A DNA stretch of 40,285 nt from Streptococcus orisasini (GCF_001431045.1 NZ_BCLE01000002.1:1-40285), one strand, 5' to 3'. Counted from the first letter of the stretch, positions 28,462 to 38,703 are shown. Numbers and translations: made by a program. The notes: generated by a model from the sequence alone, not told the origin.

Positions 28462-28716
28462 TTAACTATTGTCTCCTGGTTTTCTGCCATGAATACCCTT
28501 TTGACGCTGAATTTCCTTGAGTTTTTCAGGGGTGATATCATTGCCTTCTTCATCAACAATTTTAAGCCCTTCAATGTGGTGGCGGATGCTGCGCCGGTAA
28601 CCTTCAATGTATTCCTCACGAAGCTTTGCCTGCTCTATTTTTTCGGCCCCTGTCAATCCTTCTCGTTTTTTCTTGCGGGCCAGTTCATTGATTCGGTCAA
28701 TTTTTGCCTGTTCCAT
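28462..28716 (-). CDS. DUF896 (UPF0291, YnzC-like) protein
   Basis: 84 residues, helical and strongly charged. The pattern [29 protein letters not shown] is the family signature of the small cytosolic YnzC group. Function is not known; the Bacillus relatives sit in an SOS-linked context, which is absent here. ATG 28716 follows AGGAGA with a good gap. The upstream 28717-29064 carries a run of hairpins described separately. Confidence 0.92.
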   Translation of the reverse strand: MEQAKIDRINELARKKKREGLTGAEKIEQAKLREEYIEGYRRSIRHHIEGLKIVDEEGNDITPEKLKEIQRQKGIHGRKPGDNS

Positions 28717-28748
28717 TTTCTCTCCTTTAATTAAGATACGGCAGAGGA

Positions 28749-28994
28749 TTGTTATCTAAGTGCTTTGCACTTGATAACAAACGCCAATCACTATAGTGAA
28801 TTGGCTACCTCTCCCACTAACTTCGTTTGGTTAGTAAGATCGACTAACCAAACGAAGTGTCGCAAAGGGCGTAAGCGAGCAAAGTCAAAATAAGCGGTAA
28901 GTCAGAAATCTGAGATTTCGTTGACGCACCCTCGTCAGGACGACTAGAACTCTCAATGCCTGCAAGGCGCAGAGAGTTCAGACGTCTACGACGA
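28749..28994. repeat. Cluster of five hairpins in a gene-free stretch
   Basis: Five stems in tandem: TTGTTATC-AAGTGC with GCACTT-GATAACAA (28749-28780); GCCAAT...ATTGGC around CACTATAGTG (28783-28805); a perfect 16-bp stem (28820-28835 with 28843-28858); GAAATC/GATTTC (28905-28919); AACTCTC/GAGAGTT with an inner GCCT/AGGC (28948-28978). No ORF and no U runs where a terminator would need them. It fills the 348-base gap between glyS and the DUF896 gene. Confidence 0.7.
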
Positions 28995-29064
28995 ATTTAA
29001 AACCAAAAGTCAAAGGACTCTAGGAGGAACTGTCTTTTTGCCCAGTGTCGCAGCCCATGTTCAG

Positions 29065-31101
29065 TTATTTTGTATTAATTTCGTTAAAGGCCGCAATGGT
29101 CTTAGCTTTTTCTCCTAAAGCAGCTAGAAGGGCCAAACGGTTATTTCTTACGGCTTCATTTTCTGCCATAACCATGGTATGGTCGAAAAAGGCATCGATA
29201 ATCGGACTTAAAGCAAACAATCTGTCAACATTTTCTGCCATTTCTTCTGTAAACTGAAGTTCTGTAACCGCATCATAGAGCTCCTGTTCATGCTCATTTT
29301 CAAAGATGCTGGTATCAACAGTTTGACTTTCTGCTTTTTCGGCTAAATTAAAGACACGGGAAAGACTTTCTACAGATGTTTTAAAGTTAGGGTCTTTAGC
29401 CTTTTCCGCCAACGTTGCAGCTGCCTCAACTTCCAAACGGACAATGTGAGTCGAACTATCAAGCACCGCTTCCCGGATATCTTTTGGCACAGATGTATCA
29501 ATCATTTTTTCAATACGGCCGCGGATAAATGCCATCACCTCAGCTTGATTTTGATAAGTCAAACTGTCAAAGTCCAGCTGATAGAGACTGACAACCAAGT
29601 CATCCAAAGGAATTTCCCAGCCAAATTTATCTAAAATACGGACAATGCCTTGAGCTGCACGGCGAAGGGCATAAGGGTCATTAGAGCCGCTTGGAATGAG
29701 ACCAACTGAAAAGAAGGATAGAAGAGTATCGAACTTATCAGCAATTGCTAAAATGGCTCCTACTTTGGTATCAGGAAGTTCACCTTCACTACTGGATGGC
29801 AGATAATGCTCACGGATAGCCGCTGCAACAGCCTGATTTTCTCCAGCTAGGACAGCATATTTTTCACCCATGATACCTTGTAATTCGTCAAATTCACCTA
29901 CCATGCCTGTCAGAAGGTCAAATTTGTAAATGCTGGCTGCACGTTCTACCTGCGCTTTTTCCTGCTCACTCAGATCCGACAGATCTGCTAGATAAGCCGC
30001 AATACTCTTGGTTCGCATCATATGCTCATACAAAGAACCAATCTTTTCATGGAAAGTAACTAATTTTAATTTTTCTACCAAATCAGCAATCTGCAGTTTT
30101 TGGTCTTCGCGCCAGAAAAATTCTCCATCTTCCAGCCGCGCTAAAAGAACTTTTTCATTTCCCTTGATGACATTATCAATAAACTTATTGTTGCCGTTGC
30201 GAACGGAAATAAAATTCGGCAGAAGCTTGCCTGTTTGGTCTCTAACAACAAAGTAGCGCTGATGTGTTTTCATTGAAGTTACTAAGACTTCTTCGGGCAG
30301 CTCCAAATATTTCTGATCAAAACTTCCCATGAAGGCAGTTGGATATTCAACCAGATTGAGGACTTCATTTAACAAATCTTCATCGATTTCAACACTGACA
30401 TTATAGGTTTTTTCAATATTTCTGATTTGCTCAATAATCATATCCTCACGCTTAGCAGCGCTAGCGATAACGAATTCTGCCTCAAGGTCTTCTTCATAAG
30501 AATCTGCTGAAGCAATTTGGGCTGCCTTGCCCAAAAAGCGATGCCCGCGGCTGGTGCGGCCAGATGTGATATCAAGAAAATTAAGATCCAATTCCTCATC
30601 ATCTAAAAGCACCACAAGCGTATGAACAGGACGAATATATTCAAAGGTATGGTTAGCCCAGTGCATGTTGACAGGAAAGGTCAGTGATTTCAACACATCA
30701 ATGACGCCCGTAAGGACTTCCTTGACCGGTTTTCCAGCTTCATTTTTAGTCACATAGACGTACTCTTCACCCTTGACACTGCGAAATTCAATATCAGCTG
30801 TGGTCAAACCCTTACCACGCACAAAACCTTGAGCTGCCTTGGTAAAGTTTCCTTGGTCATCCAGTGCAATTTTTTTAGCTGGTCCCTTAAAATCTTCAGA
30901 GTAATCGCTCTGGCGATCGGCCAAATTAACCACACGAACAGCTAGGCGGCGCGGGGTTGAAAACATTTCAATTTTTTCAAACGACAGACGATTGTCCTCT
31001 AAAAATCGGCCCATTTTCTGCCGCAACTGCTTCATGCTTGGTTTGACAAAATAAGCAGGCATCTCTTCCAGTCCAAGCTCTACTAGTAAATTTTTCGTCA
31101 T
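29065..31101 (-). CDS. glyS: Glycyl-tRNA synthetase beta subunit
   Basis: 678 residues, the usual length of the tetrameric-type beta chain. It starts [18 protein letters not shown], the strongly conserved opening of GlyS, and includes [21 protein letters not shown] and [15 protein letters not shown] in the middle and an HD-like region ([21 protein letters not shown]). The C-terminal ~100 residues form the tRNA-binding part. Its ATG overlaps the glyQ stop by one base (TAATG). The subunits charge tRNA-Gly as an alpha2beta2 enzyme. Expression probably answers to uncharged tRNA-Gly through the T-box leader at 32481-32673. Confidence 0.97.
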   Translation of the reverse strand: MTKNLLVELGLEEMPAYFVKPSMKQLRQKMGRFLEDNRLSFEKIEMFSTPRRLAVRVVNLADRQSDYSEDFKGPAKKIALDDQGNFTKAAQGFVRGKGLTTADIEFRSVKGEEYVYVTKNEAGKPVKEVLTGVIDVLKSLTFPVNMHWANHTFEYIRPVHTLVVLLDDEELDLNFLDITSGRTSRGHRFLGKAAQIASADSYEEDLEAEFVIASAAKREDMIIEQIRNIEKTYNVSVEIDEDLLNEVLNLVEYPTAFMGSFDQKYLELPEEVLVTSMKTHQRYFVVRDQTGKLLPNFISVRNGNNKFIDNVIKGNEKVLLARLEDGEFFWREDQKLQIADLVEKLKLVTFHEKIGSLYEHMMRTKSIAAYLADLSDLSEQEKAQVERAASIYKFDLLTGMVGEFDELQGIMGEKYAVLAGENQAVAAAIREHYLPSSSEGELPDTKVGAILAIADKFDTLLSFFSVGLIPSGSNDPYALRRAAQGIVRILDKFGWEIPLDDLVVSLYQLDFDSLTYQNQAEVMAFIRGRIEKMIDTSVPKDIREAVLDSSTHIVRLEVEAAATLAEKAKDPNFKTSVESLSRVFNLAEKAESQTVDTSIFENEHEQELYDAVTELQFTEEMAENVDRLFALSPIIDAFFDHTMVMAENEAVRNNRLALLAALGEKAKTIAAFNEINTK

Positions 31102-32018
31102 TATTCTGCGTCCTCCTTCAAGAGCTGTGCTCGGGTTTCCTCATCCAACAGCGGATAGCCTAAACGCTTGCGCTCAGCTACGAACGTCTTAGCTACAACA
31201 CGAGCAAGATTGCGAATGCGGGCAATATAGCCGGCGCGCTCAGTAACAGATACAGCGCCTCTGGCATCCAGCAAATTGAACGTGTGCGAACATTTGAGCA
31301 CGTAATCATAAGCAGGATGCACCAAGTGTTCATCAAGACAGCGTTTGGCTTCTGCTTCAAACTTTTCAAAATTTTCCAGCAGCATGTCTTGGTCGCTGAT
31401 TTCAAAACTATATTTTGAATGCTCGTATTCAGGCTGGGTAAAGATTTCTCCGTACTTGACTCCCCGTGCCCATTCAATATCGTAGACAGAGTCCACTTCC
31501 TGAATGTAAGAAGCCAGACGCTCTAAACCGTAAGTCACCTCAGCTGTGACAGGCTGGGTCGCTAAGCCTCCAACCTGTTGAAAATAAGTAAACTGTGTGA
31601 TTTCCATACCGTCTAGCCAGACTTCCCAGCCAAGACCAGCTGAACCGGTTGAGGGATTTTCCCAGTTGTCTTCAACAAAACGAATGTCATGCTCCAAAGG
31701 ATTAATTCCCAGCACTTCAAGCGATTTCAGATACAATTCCTGAATATTTGCTGGTGATGGTTTCATGACCACTTGAAATTGATGGTGTTGGTAAAGACGG
31801 TTAGGATTTTCACCGTAACGACCATCAGCTGGGCGGCGTGAAGGTTCCACATAGGCTGCATTCCAGGGCTCAGGCCCGATGGCACGCAGGAAGGTGTAAG
31901 GGCTCATAGTACCTGCACCCTTTTCGTTATCATAGGCCTGCATGAGCATACAGCCTTGATCATTCCAGAATTGTTGCAGGGTTAAGATAATTTCTTGGAA
32001 AGTTAGTTTTTTACTCAT
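31101..32018 (-). CDS. glyQ: Glycyl-tRNA synthetase alpha subunit
   Basis: 305 residues forming the class II catalytic subunit. [19 protein letters not shown] opens it, followed by [35 protein letters not shown], which holds the motif-2-like ATP/glycine site, and [20 protein letters not shown]. It lies one base from glyS and 42 bases after the frameshifted GFA-family gene. Transcription probably begins at the promoter at 32680-32708, through the T-box. Confidence 0.97.
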   Translation of the reverse strand: MSKKLTFQEIILTLQQFWNDQGCMLMQAYDNEKGAGTMSPYTFLRAIGPEPWNAAYVEPSRRPADGRYGENPNRLYQHHQFQVVMKPSPANIQELYLKSLEVLGINPLEHDIRFVEDNWENPSTGSAGLGWEVWLDGMEITQFTYFQQVGGLATQPVTAEVTYGLERLASYIQEVDSVYDIEWARGVKYGEIFTQPEYEHSKYSFEISDQDMLLENFEKFEAEAKRCLDEHLVHPAYDYVLKCSHTFNLLDARGAVSVTERAGYIARIRNLARVVAKTFVAERKRLGYPLLDEETRAQLLKEDAE

Positions 32019-32060
32019 TTAGTTCCTCTTTCTTTATAGTTTTTTTACAAGGGGTGTTTG

Positions 32061-32451
32061 TCAAAAACGACTTGATCCATTCCTTAGCCAATTATAATCC
32101 GAATCCTCAAAAATGTGCCGCTTAGGTACTTGGTCTAAATCTTGAGTCCAGATATCGACTGTTCCCATTTTCAGAGTCAACAGTTCAGGTAATTCCTCTT
32201 GGGTATGGAAAATCTGACTGTGACAAGTGTCACAGTAATAGCGTTCTTTTCCCGGAGATGAACTAAAAACGACTAGTTTTTGCTCACCAGACAAAAGATG
32301 AAAATTTTCGCGCTTGATTTTCGCACTCACAGAGAATGCTGAGGCAGTAGCTTACGATACGACAAAAGGAACAGTGACAAAAAACAAGTTCAGCTATTTC
32401 CTCATCCACTTGATAGGTTACAGCCTGACAGAAGCAAGATCCACTTATCAT
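32061..32451 (-). pseudogene. GFA-family (glutathione-dependent formaldehyde-activating type) gene, frameshifted
   Basis: Two overlapping frames together make one GFA protein of about 130 residues. Frame one, from ATG 32451 behind AAAGGAAG, reads MISGSCFCQAVTYQVDEE and FCHCSFCR. The second begins in the region of 32350 with ATASAFSVSAKIKREN and reads on to YYCDTCHSQIF and KMGTVDIW. GSCxCxxV, CHCxxCR and the second CxxC are the zinc ligands of the family. The break, a net one-base shift, falls at about 32350-32362, where TCGTA is repeated in tandem. The gene sits between the T-box and glyQ, so it would be transcribed with glyQS. Its function is probably lost unless the shift is a sequencing error. 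Confidence 0.8.
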
Positions 32452-32480
32452 AATTCTTCCTTTCTTATAGGCAGCACGAC

Positions 32481-32673
32481 TATAAAAATAGAACCGCTTC
32501 TTCACTCCTAAGCCAGATGACATAGGGGCGTAGAGACGCGGTTCCACCCTGATTTATTACTTCATTTATCACATTAATTTAGCTAAGAGAAAGCGCCGAA
32601 CACTTACCACACTTCACTCAGCTTTCACTATCCTGAGCTCGCTTGAGAAATGCCAGCAAGGCCTTCTTTCCTG
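32481..32673 (-). ncRNA. T-box leader, probably glycine-specific
   Basis: The T-box core AGGGTGGAACCGCG is present (32537-32550). Its CCGC half pairs with downstream GCGGTTC (32491-32497), followed by TATTTTTATA (32481-32490), which is the terminator; the alternative antiterminator uses the T-box bases. Stem I occupies about 32560-32673. Glycine triplets GGT (GTGGTAAG) and GGC (TTCGGCGC) occur in its 3' part as specifier candidates; I cannot choose between them by eye. The downstream genes are the GFA relic and glyQS. Confidence 0.9.
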
Positions 32674-32679
32674 ACACAC

Positions 32680-32708
32680 ATTATAGCAGAAAATGAGCAG
32701 CTTGTCTA
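32680..32708 (-). promoter_or_regulatory. Promoter of the T-box/glyQS transcript
   Basis: TAGACA (32703-32708), 17 bases, TATAAT (32680-32685), starting transcription at about 32673, just before stem I. Confidence 0.8.
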
Positions 32709-32742
32709 ATCTTTTAAAAATATACACAGTGACATTATTAGC

Positions 32743-33516
32743 TCATTTCATAATTAAAAATCTTAGGATCATCAACAGCCATAGATGAAGTGGATAAATC
32801 ACGTAGAACATGTATTTGGTTGCAAGGCTATTTCTGCCCCGCTGTCCATTGTAGCTTAAAATAAAGGGAAGAACAGTTACCATAGCCCATTCTGAATCAA
32901 AACAAAGAGCCGAATACAGACTGCCACTGGCAGAGCCTGTCACAAAAGGAAGGAACGCTTCGACAAGAAGCAGCAGGCAAAAGAGAGCTGTAAACAAGCA
33001 TATTTTCCCCATTTTTTGATAGCACAGTTTAAAGATGACAGCAAGCGGGAGCAGATAAAATCCTCCTTCTGTCCAAAGGCTTAAAAAGCCAAAGATTAAA
33101 AGACCCAAGATGTTTAAAAAGAGGTGCCCTTCTTTTAACTGTATCTTATCAAGACACCAGATAATCATAAAGAGAAGGCCTAAGGTCAAAAATATATTAT
33201 GTCCATCTATCAAAGACCAGAAAGTCATTTTCCCTGTTAAAGCTTCCGTATTATGAAAGAATAAATTGATAGCTACATTGCCAGCCATCATAACAGCTGC
33301 TGCTATAAACAATCTCTGGGCATACTTCTTTTTATTTCTGGTGTGATAATAGCCTTCTACCATCAGATACAAAAACAAAGGGGCGACAAAGCGCGTAAGA
33401 AGACCAACCCATTCCGGCCAGATTTGATAAAATAAATGGCTATACAAATGATCCAGCACCATAAAAATCAAAGCAATTATTTTCAAATGAAAAGCATTCA
33501 AACCTCTTGTTTTCAT
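32743..33516 (-). CDS. TraX-family membrane protein
   Basis: 257 residues with seven or more hydrophobic helices. LNAFHLKIIALIFMVLDHLYS at the start, LTRFVAPLFLYLMVEGYYHT and the C-terminal YVIYPLHLWLLMIL are TraX hallmarks. In F plasmids TraX acetylates pilin; chromosomal relatives are believed to be acyltransferases of unknown target. The longest frame starts at 33546, but ATG 33516 is preceded by TAGGAGAAA at a good distance, so I take 33516. A long leader (33517-33780) with two palindromes and a small ORF lies upstream. Confidence 0.88.
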   Translation of the reverse strand: MKTRGLNAFHLKIIALIFMVLDHLYSHLFYQIWPEWVGLLTRFVAPLFLYLMVEGYYHTRNKKKYAQRLFIAAAVMMAGNVAINLFFHNTEALTGKMTFWSLIDGHNIFLTLGLLFMIIWCLDKIQLKEGHLFLNILGLLIFGFLSLWTEGGFYLLPLAVIFKLCYQKMGKICLFTALFCLLLLVEAFLPFVTGSASGSLYSALCFDSEWAMVTVLPFILSYNGQRGRNSLATKYMFYVIYPLHLWLLMILRFLIMK

Positions 33517-33611
33517 AATTTTTCTCCTAACTGTTACAAACGTCAATCCGCAGTACTCTGCTGTATCAAGCTGCAGGCTGTACTGGGAGAGTGCAAAGTA
33601 AAGGCAACAAG

Positions 33612-33662
33612 CTATCGTTTTGATTTTTGAAGAATATGAGCAAAGAAAGTTCCAATCATCAT
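33612..33662 (-). CDS. Possible 16-residue leader peptide upstream of the TraX gene
   Basis: ATG 33662 opens MMIGTFFAHILQKSKR and a TAG stop. GAAAGG lies 6-8 bases upstream, and a TATACT -10 box (33693-33698) lies about 30 bases further up. It is the first translatable frame on that transcript. Short and unsupported by length, so it may be chance; a leader or small membrane-active peptide are alternatives. Confidence 0.3.
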   Translation of the reverse strand: MMIGTFFAHILQKSKR

Positions 33663-33719
33663 AGGCCTTTCTTAACCCCTTTCTTTATCTATAGTATAAA
33701 TCAGAAAAAAGAAATTTAT

Positions 33720-33756
33720 CTTACAAGTAAGAAAACATATCTTACAAATTTGTAAG
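33720..33756 (-). promoter_or_regulatory. Two operator-like palindromes upstream of the TraX gene
   Basis: CTTACAAGTAAG (33720-33731) and the perfect 16-base palindrome CTTACAAATTTGTAAG (33741-33756) share the half-site CTTACAA. They flank and precede the only plausible -10 (TATACT, 33693-33698). The cognate regulator is not identified. Confidence 0.55.
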
Positions 33757-33851
33757 CGAGGTATTTTTTTCTGACAGGCTGACTGCTTTTAGCTAGCTTT
33801 TTATTGCTACAACTGCATTGACTTTCAGCCAGTTTCTTCAAAGAAAACATA

Positions 33852-33885
33852 AAAAACAGATGCGCACTGTTTGGCATCTGTTTTT
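33852..33885 (-). terminator. Terminator of the downstream aldo/keto reductase gene
   Basis: AAAAACAGATGC (33852-33863) pairs with GCATCTGTTTTT (33874-33885) as a perfect 12-bp stem with T runs on both strands, 27 bases after the reductase stop. Confidence 0.9.
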
Positions 33886-33912
33886 CCTAGGATAAGTTGC
33901 AAATTTTGTCAA

Positions 33913-34752
33913 TTAAAAATCTTTGCTGTCTGGATCTGGTGCTGGTGTTGCGCCTGGTAAGTGTTTAATCTTATCAGCGTCTTCTGCACTCAGCTCAATA
34001 TCTGTAAAATTCAGATTTTCCTTGATTCGGTCTTCGTGAACAGATTTTGGCAGCGGCAAAAAGCCTTCATACCAAGACCAAGCTAGTGCAACTTGAGCTA
34101 TTGTCTTACCATATTTTTCAGCCAAGGCTTTCATATCAGCGTTGCTGAAAATTTCTCCCTGACCAAGCGGTCCCCAAGCTTCAATAATAATATCGTGCTT
34201 GCGGCAATAGTCCACCACTTCTTCCTGATAGCAGCCCGGTGCTAGACGAATCTGATTGACAGCTGGCGTCACTTTGGCTGTTTTTGCCAGAGCTTCTAAA
34301 TGGTGCACCAAGAAGTTGCTGACACCAATGGAGCGGATAAGACCAGCTTTTTGAGCCTCTTCCATATAACGCCAAGCCTCAGCATTGCCTTCTTCCCAAT
34401 GGTCACGAATGGCTTTAGGATTAGGCCAGTGAATCAAGTACAAATCAACATAATCCAGCTGCAGTCTTTGCAGCGAAGCTACCAAAGCTTCTTTTGCGGC
34501 TTCATAACTATGAGCATCATTCCAAAGCTTGGTCGTGATGTAGAGTTCTTCACGCGGGACACCGCTGTCTTTAATGGCCCGGCCAACACTTTCTTCATTG
34601 CGGTAAATGGCTGCCGTATCAATATGACGGTAACCCGCTTTGATGGCTTCTAAGGTAGATTGATAAGCTTCCTCTCCATCTGTGGCTTTAAAGGTCCCAA
34701 AGCCAACTGCAGGAATTGTCAAACCGTTGTTTAGTGTGAATACTTTTGCCAT
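33913..34752 (-). CDS. Aldo/keto reductase, copy 1
   Basis: 279 residues, NADPH-dependent carbonyl reductase of the AKR5-like group. The tetrad is complete: Asp and Tyr in HIDTAAIYRNEE, Lys in ITTKLWNDAH, His in DLYLIHWPNPK. It is about 92% identical (22 differences by eye) to the gene at 37754-38593. The longest frame starts with TTG at 34767; ATG 34752 follows GGAGG (34761-34765) and matches the start of the other copy. It lies 18 bases after the chimeric ORF, in the same unit, and probably detoxifies aldehydes such as methylglyoxal. Confidence 0.93.
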   Translation of the reverse strand: MAKVFTLNNGLTIPAVGFGTFKATDGEEAYQSTLEAIKAGYRHIDTAAIYRNEESVGRAIKDSGVPREELYITTKLWNDAHSYEAAKEALVASLQRLQLDYVDLYLIHWPNPKAIRDHWEEGNAEAWRYMEEAQKAGLIRSIGVSNFLVHHLEALAKTAKVTPAVNQIRLAPGCYQEEVVDYCRKHDIIIEAWGPLGQGEIFSNADMKALAEKYGKTIAQVALAWSWYEGFLPLPKSVHEDRIKENLNFTDIELSAEDADKIKHLPGATPAPDPDSKDF

Positions 34753-34770
34753 GTTAATTTCCTCCAATTT

Positions 34771-35580
34771 TTAATTTAAAACAGCTAAGATATCTGCTGC
34801 GATTTGTTCTGGGTTTAAGCGATAGCGATCGTAAAGCTCTTCCTTGGGAACCACTTCGGTAAATTCACGCTTAGCTCCTCTGACCAAAACCTTAAGGTCA
34901 CTGGAACCCAAGAAAGCTGCCACACGCTGACCAAAGCCGCCATCAATGGAGCCATCTTCTAAAGTAACAAGCACATCATGTTCCGCCTTTAATCCTTCTA
35001 AGGTTTTTTCATCAAGGCTTGCTATGAAGCGCGGATTGATAAGAGTTGGATGAATATTAGATTTTTCAAGTTCCGCTGCTGCTGCTTTAGCTAATGCCAA
35101 GAAACCACCCAGTCCCAAGATAGCTACCTTACTGCCTTTTTGGACAATATCATAAGTTGGTTGCTCAAAATTCTCATTAACCTCCTGTTCTTCCATATCC
35201 TGCTGAGCCGGAATAGAAAGGATAACAGGATTTTCTGTCTGCCTACTTGCAAAACGCAGCATGGCTTTTAACTCAGAAATATTAGCCGGAGCAAGATAAA
35301 TCACATTAGGAATGCTGGCCAGCATGGCATGTTCAAAGGTACCCTGATGAGTACGGTCACTGCTGGTAATGGTTGAACCGCGGACAATGAGGGACTCACT
35401 GCGGCCGCTCCCATAGACATCTGCCGTATCAAAAAAGTTGACTCCGCAATCAATAGCGTGATGAAGAGAAGCCAAGGCCTCGCTCCTGTTGACATCACCC
35501 CAATCGCCGCCTAGAGCCCAGGTGCCAAAACTCACCGCACTGATTGACATGTCTGTGTTTCCTAATTGCCTGTATTCCAT
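34771..35580 (-). CDS. Chimeric ORF: aldo/keto reductase N terminus fused to a DXS/transketolase-like C terminus
   Basis: A single open frame of 269 residues. Residues 1-~66 (MEYRQLGNTDMSISAVSFGT to DVYGSGRSESLI) are the start of an aldo/keto reductase different from the two complete ones, with the Asp and Tyr but not the Lys and His of the tetrad. From ~67 (GSTITSSDRTHQGTFEHAML) the sequence becomes the rear of a DXS-like transketolase. It covers the end of the pyrimidine-binding domain and the whole C-terminal domain (VAILGLGGFLALA, INPRFIASLDEKTL, VTLEDGSIDGGFGQRVAAF). The thiamine-diphosphate-binding front half is missing. Neither enzyme activity is likely to survive. ATG 35580 is behind AAGGAGA and a MerR-type promoter, so it is transcribed. 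Confidence 0.85.
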   Translation of the reverse strand: MEYRQLGNTDMSISAVSFGTWALGGDWGDVNRSEALASLHHAIDCGVNFFDTADVYGSGRSESLIVRGSTITSSDRTHQGTFEHAMLASIPNVIYLAPANISELKAMLRFASRQTENPVILSIPAQQDMEEQEVNENFEQPTYDIVQKGSKVAILGLGGFLALAKAAAAELEKSNIHPTLINPRFIASLDEKTLEGLKAEHDVLVTLEDGSIDGGFGQRVAAFLGSSDLKVLVRGAKREFTEVVPKEELYDRYRLNPEQIAADILAVLN

Positions 35581-35610
35581 GGTGTTCTCCTTGATTAGAT
35601 TATTTCTTTT

Positions 35611-35641
35611 ATTCTACTATATTAGAGTTACTCTAAGTCAA
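35611..35641 (-). promoter_or_regulatory. MerR-type promoter of the chimera-AKR1 unit
   Basis: TTGACT (35636-35641), a 19-base spacer and TAGAAT (35611-35616). The overlong spacer holds the dyad TTAGAG-TTA-CTCTAA (35622-35636). A 19-bp spacer with a centred dyad is the mark of MerR-family activators; NmlR/AdhR aldehyde regulators use similar sites. A related copy lies at 38802-38832. Confidence 0.75.
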
Positions 35642-35648
35642 GTGTTTT

Positions 35649-35711
35649 AAAAAAGAGGTTGAGACCAACAGTCATAATTGTGCAGCAATCATGGCTGTTG
35701 ATCCTCCTCTC
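35649..35711 (-). terminator. Terminator after S-formylglutathione hydrolase
   Basis: On the minus strand CAACAG...CTGTTG and CAT...ATG arms form a long hairpin closed by GAGG/CCTC, followed by TTTTTT (35649-35654). It separates the adhC unit from the next promoter, which begins a few bases further on. Confidence 0.82.
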
Positions 35712-35714
35712 TTC

Positions 35715-36551
35715 CTATAATATTCCTAGGTGTCGAGCATGAAAGATTAAGTGCTTTTCGATAAAGCTGGCAATAAAATAATAACTGTGATCATAGCCTT
35801 CATGCAAATCAAGAGTCACAGGCAGCCCTTTTTCTGCTGCTTTCTTGGCAAAAATTTCCGGCTGCAGCTGTTGGGGATAGAAAGTATCCGCCAGCCCCTG
35901 ATCGATCAAAATAGGGCGCACATGCTCTGCTTGACTGAGTAAGTCCGTACTGTCATAGGCCTTCCAAGCTTCTTTGTCTTCTCCAAGATAGGCTCTAAAA
36001 GCTTTTTGCCCCCAAGGCACCTGACTCGGATTCACAATTGGTGCAAAAGCAGAAATAGCAGTGTAGCGATCTGGATTTTTTAAGCCAATTTGCAGGGCAC
36101 CGTGTCCTCCCATGCTGTGACCAAAAATAGCACGCTTATCTGTCACCGGAAAATTGGCTTCAATCAGTTCTGGCAGCTCTTCAACAACATAATCATACAT
36201 GCGATAATGTTCTGACCAAGGGTTATGTGTCGCATTGAGGTAAAAGCCAGCTCCCTGACCTAAATCATAATGACTGTCATCAGCCACTCCCTCGCCGCGA
36301 GGAGAGGTATCTGGCATAACCAGAGCTATGCCGTACTTGGCAGCATAGCGCTGAGCACCGGCCTTGGTTGAAAAATTTTCATCCGTGCAGGTCAGGCCTG
36401 ATAAGAAATAAAGAACAGGAACCTTTTGGCCTTCTTGTATCTGCGGCGGCAGATAAATGGCAAAGGTCATTTCTGTCTTGGTCGTCCTTGACTGGTGGCT
36501 GTAGCGTTCATGCCAGCCACCAAACATCTTATTTTTAGATAATTGTTTCAT
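35715..36551 (-). CDS. S-formylglutathione hydrolase (esterase D family)
   Basis: Cleaves S-formylglutathione to formate and glutathione, the last step of formaldehyde detoxification. 278 residues from ATG 36551. [32 protein letters not shown] and [18 protein letters not shown] are family hallmarks; the nucleophile is in GHSMGG (Ser at ~147) and the histidine in GYDHSYYFI. The longest frame begins at 36617 inside adhC, but ATG 36551 sits 10 bases after the adhC stop with AGAGG ahead of it, and the extra N-terminal residues read as adhC in another frame. Confidence 0.94.
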   Translation of the reverse strand: MKQLSKNKMFGGWHERYSHQSRTTKTEMTFAIYLPPQIQEGQKVPVLYFLSGLTCTDENFSTKAGAQRYAAKYGIALVMPDTSPRGEGVADDSHYDLGQGAGFYLNATHNPWSEHYRMYDYVVEELPELIEANFPVTDKRAIFGHSMGGHGALQIGLKNPDRYTAISAFAPIVNPSQVPWGQKAFRAYLGEDKEAWKAYDSTDLLSQAEHVRPILIDQGLADTFYPQQLQPEIFAKKAAEKGLPVTLDLHEGYDHSYYFIASFIEKHLIFHARHLGIL

Positions 36552-36561
36552 AGCATTCCTC

Positions 36562-37740
<1,179 letters not shown>

Positions 37741-37753
37741 TCAGCTCTAATAT

Positions 37754-38593
37754 TTAAAAATCTATACTGTCCGGATCTGGTGCTGGTGTTGCACCTGACA
37801 AGTGTTTGATCTTATCAGCATCTTCTGCGCTCAGCTCAATATCTGTAAAATTCAGATTTTCCTTTATTCGATCTTCATGAACAGATTTTGGCAGCGGCAG
37901 GAAGCCTTCATACCAAGACCAAGCTAAGGCGATTTGAGCAGCTGTTTTGCCGTATTTATCAGCCAAGGCTTTCATATCAGCAGTATTGAAAATTTCTCCT
38001 CTGCCAAGCGGTGCCCAAGCTTCAATGATAATATCGTGCTTGCGGCAATAGTCCACTACTTCTTCTTGATAGCAGCCTGGTGCTAGGCGAATCTGATTGA
38101 CAGCTGGTGTCACTTTGGCCGTTTTTGCCAGAGCTTCTAAATGGTGCACCAAGAAATTGCTGACACCAATGGAACGGATGAGTCCTGTTTCTTGAGCCTC
38201 TTCCATGTAGCGCCAAGCCTCAGCATTGCCTTCTTCCCAGTGGTCACGAATGGCTTTAGGGTTAGGCCAGTGAATCAGATAAAGGTCAATATAATCCAGC
38301 TGCAGCCTTTGCAGCGAAGCGGCCAAAGCTTCCTTGGCAGCTTCATAACTATGAGCATCATTCCAGAGCTTGGTCGTGATGTAGAGTTCTTCACGCGGAA
38401 CACCGCTGTCTTTAATGGCACGACCGATGCTTTCTTCATTGCCGTAATAAGCTGCTGTATCAATATGACGGTAGCCTGCCTTGATGGCTTCCAGAGTTGA
38501 TTGATAAGCCTCTTTTCCATCCTGAGCTCTCCAAGTCCCAAAACCGACTGCTGGAATCGTCAAGCCATTGTTCAGTGTATAAACTTTTACCAT
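37754..38593 (-). CDS. Aldo/keto reductase, copy 2
   Basis: 279 residues, same length as copy 1 and about 92% identical by eye. The active residues are kept (HIDTAAYYGNEE, ITTKLWNDAH, DLYLIHWPNP). Differences cluster in the first 60 residues (FKATDGEE against WRAQDGKE, AAIYR against AAYYG) and around the substrate loop (WGPLGQ against WAPLGR), so specificity may differ. It leads the operon with adhC and the hydrolase. ATG 38593 is behind GGAGGAGA. A TATAAT at about 38625 could be a second start site closer than the MerR-type promoter. Confidence 0.93.
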   Translation of the reverse strand: MVKVYTLNNGLTIPAVGFGTWRAQDGKEAYQSTLEAIKAGYRHIDTAAYYGNEESIGRAIKDSGVPREELYITTKLWNDAHSYEAAKEALAASLQRLQLDYIDLYLIHWPNPKAIRDHWEEGNAEAWRYMEEAQETGLIRSIGVSNFLVHHLEALAKTAKVTPAVNQIRLAPGCYQEEVVDYCRKHDIIIEAWAPLGRGEIFNTADMKALADKYGKTAAQIALAWSWYEGFLPLPKSVHEDRIKENLNFTDIELSAEDADKIKHLSGATPAPDPDSIDF

Positions 38594-38703
38594 TGGACAA
38601 TCTCCTCCCTATAATGATGGTCATATTATAGCATAAAAGATCAAAATTAAGGCCGCAAAAACGAACTGCTCTTTCCTAAAGCTAATTATCGATTTGAAAA
38701 TAC

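Noticed and set aside
28749..28858. First three hairpins read as the glyS terminator
   Set aside because: They lie about 200-300 bases from the glyS stop and none is followed by a U run on the minus strand.
33517..33546. Extended TraX start at 33546
   Set aside because: ATG 33516 has TAGGAGAAA at the right distance and the extra ten residues (MTFVTVRRKI) do not resemble the family start.
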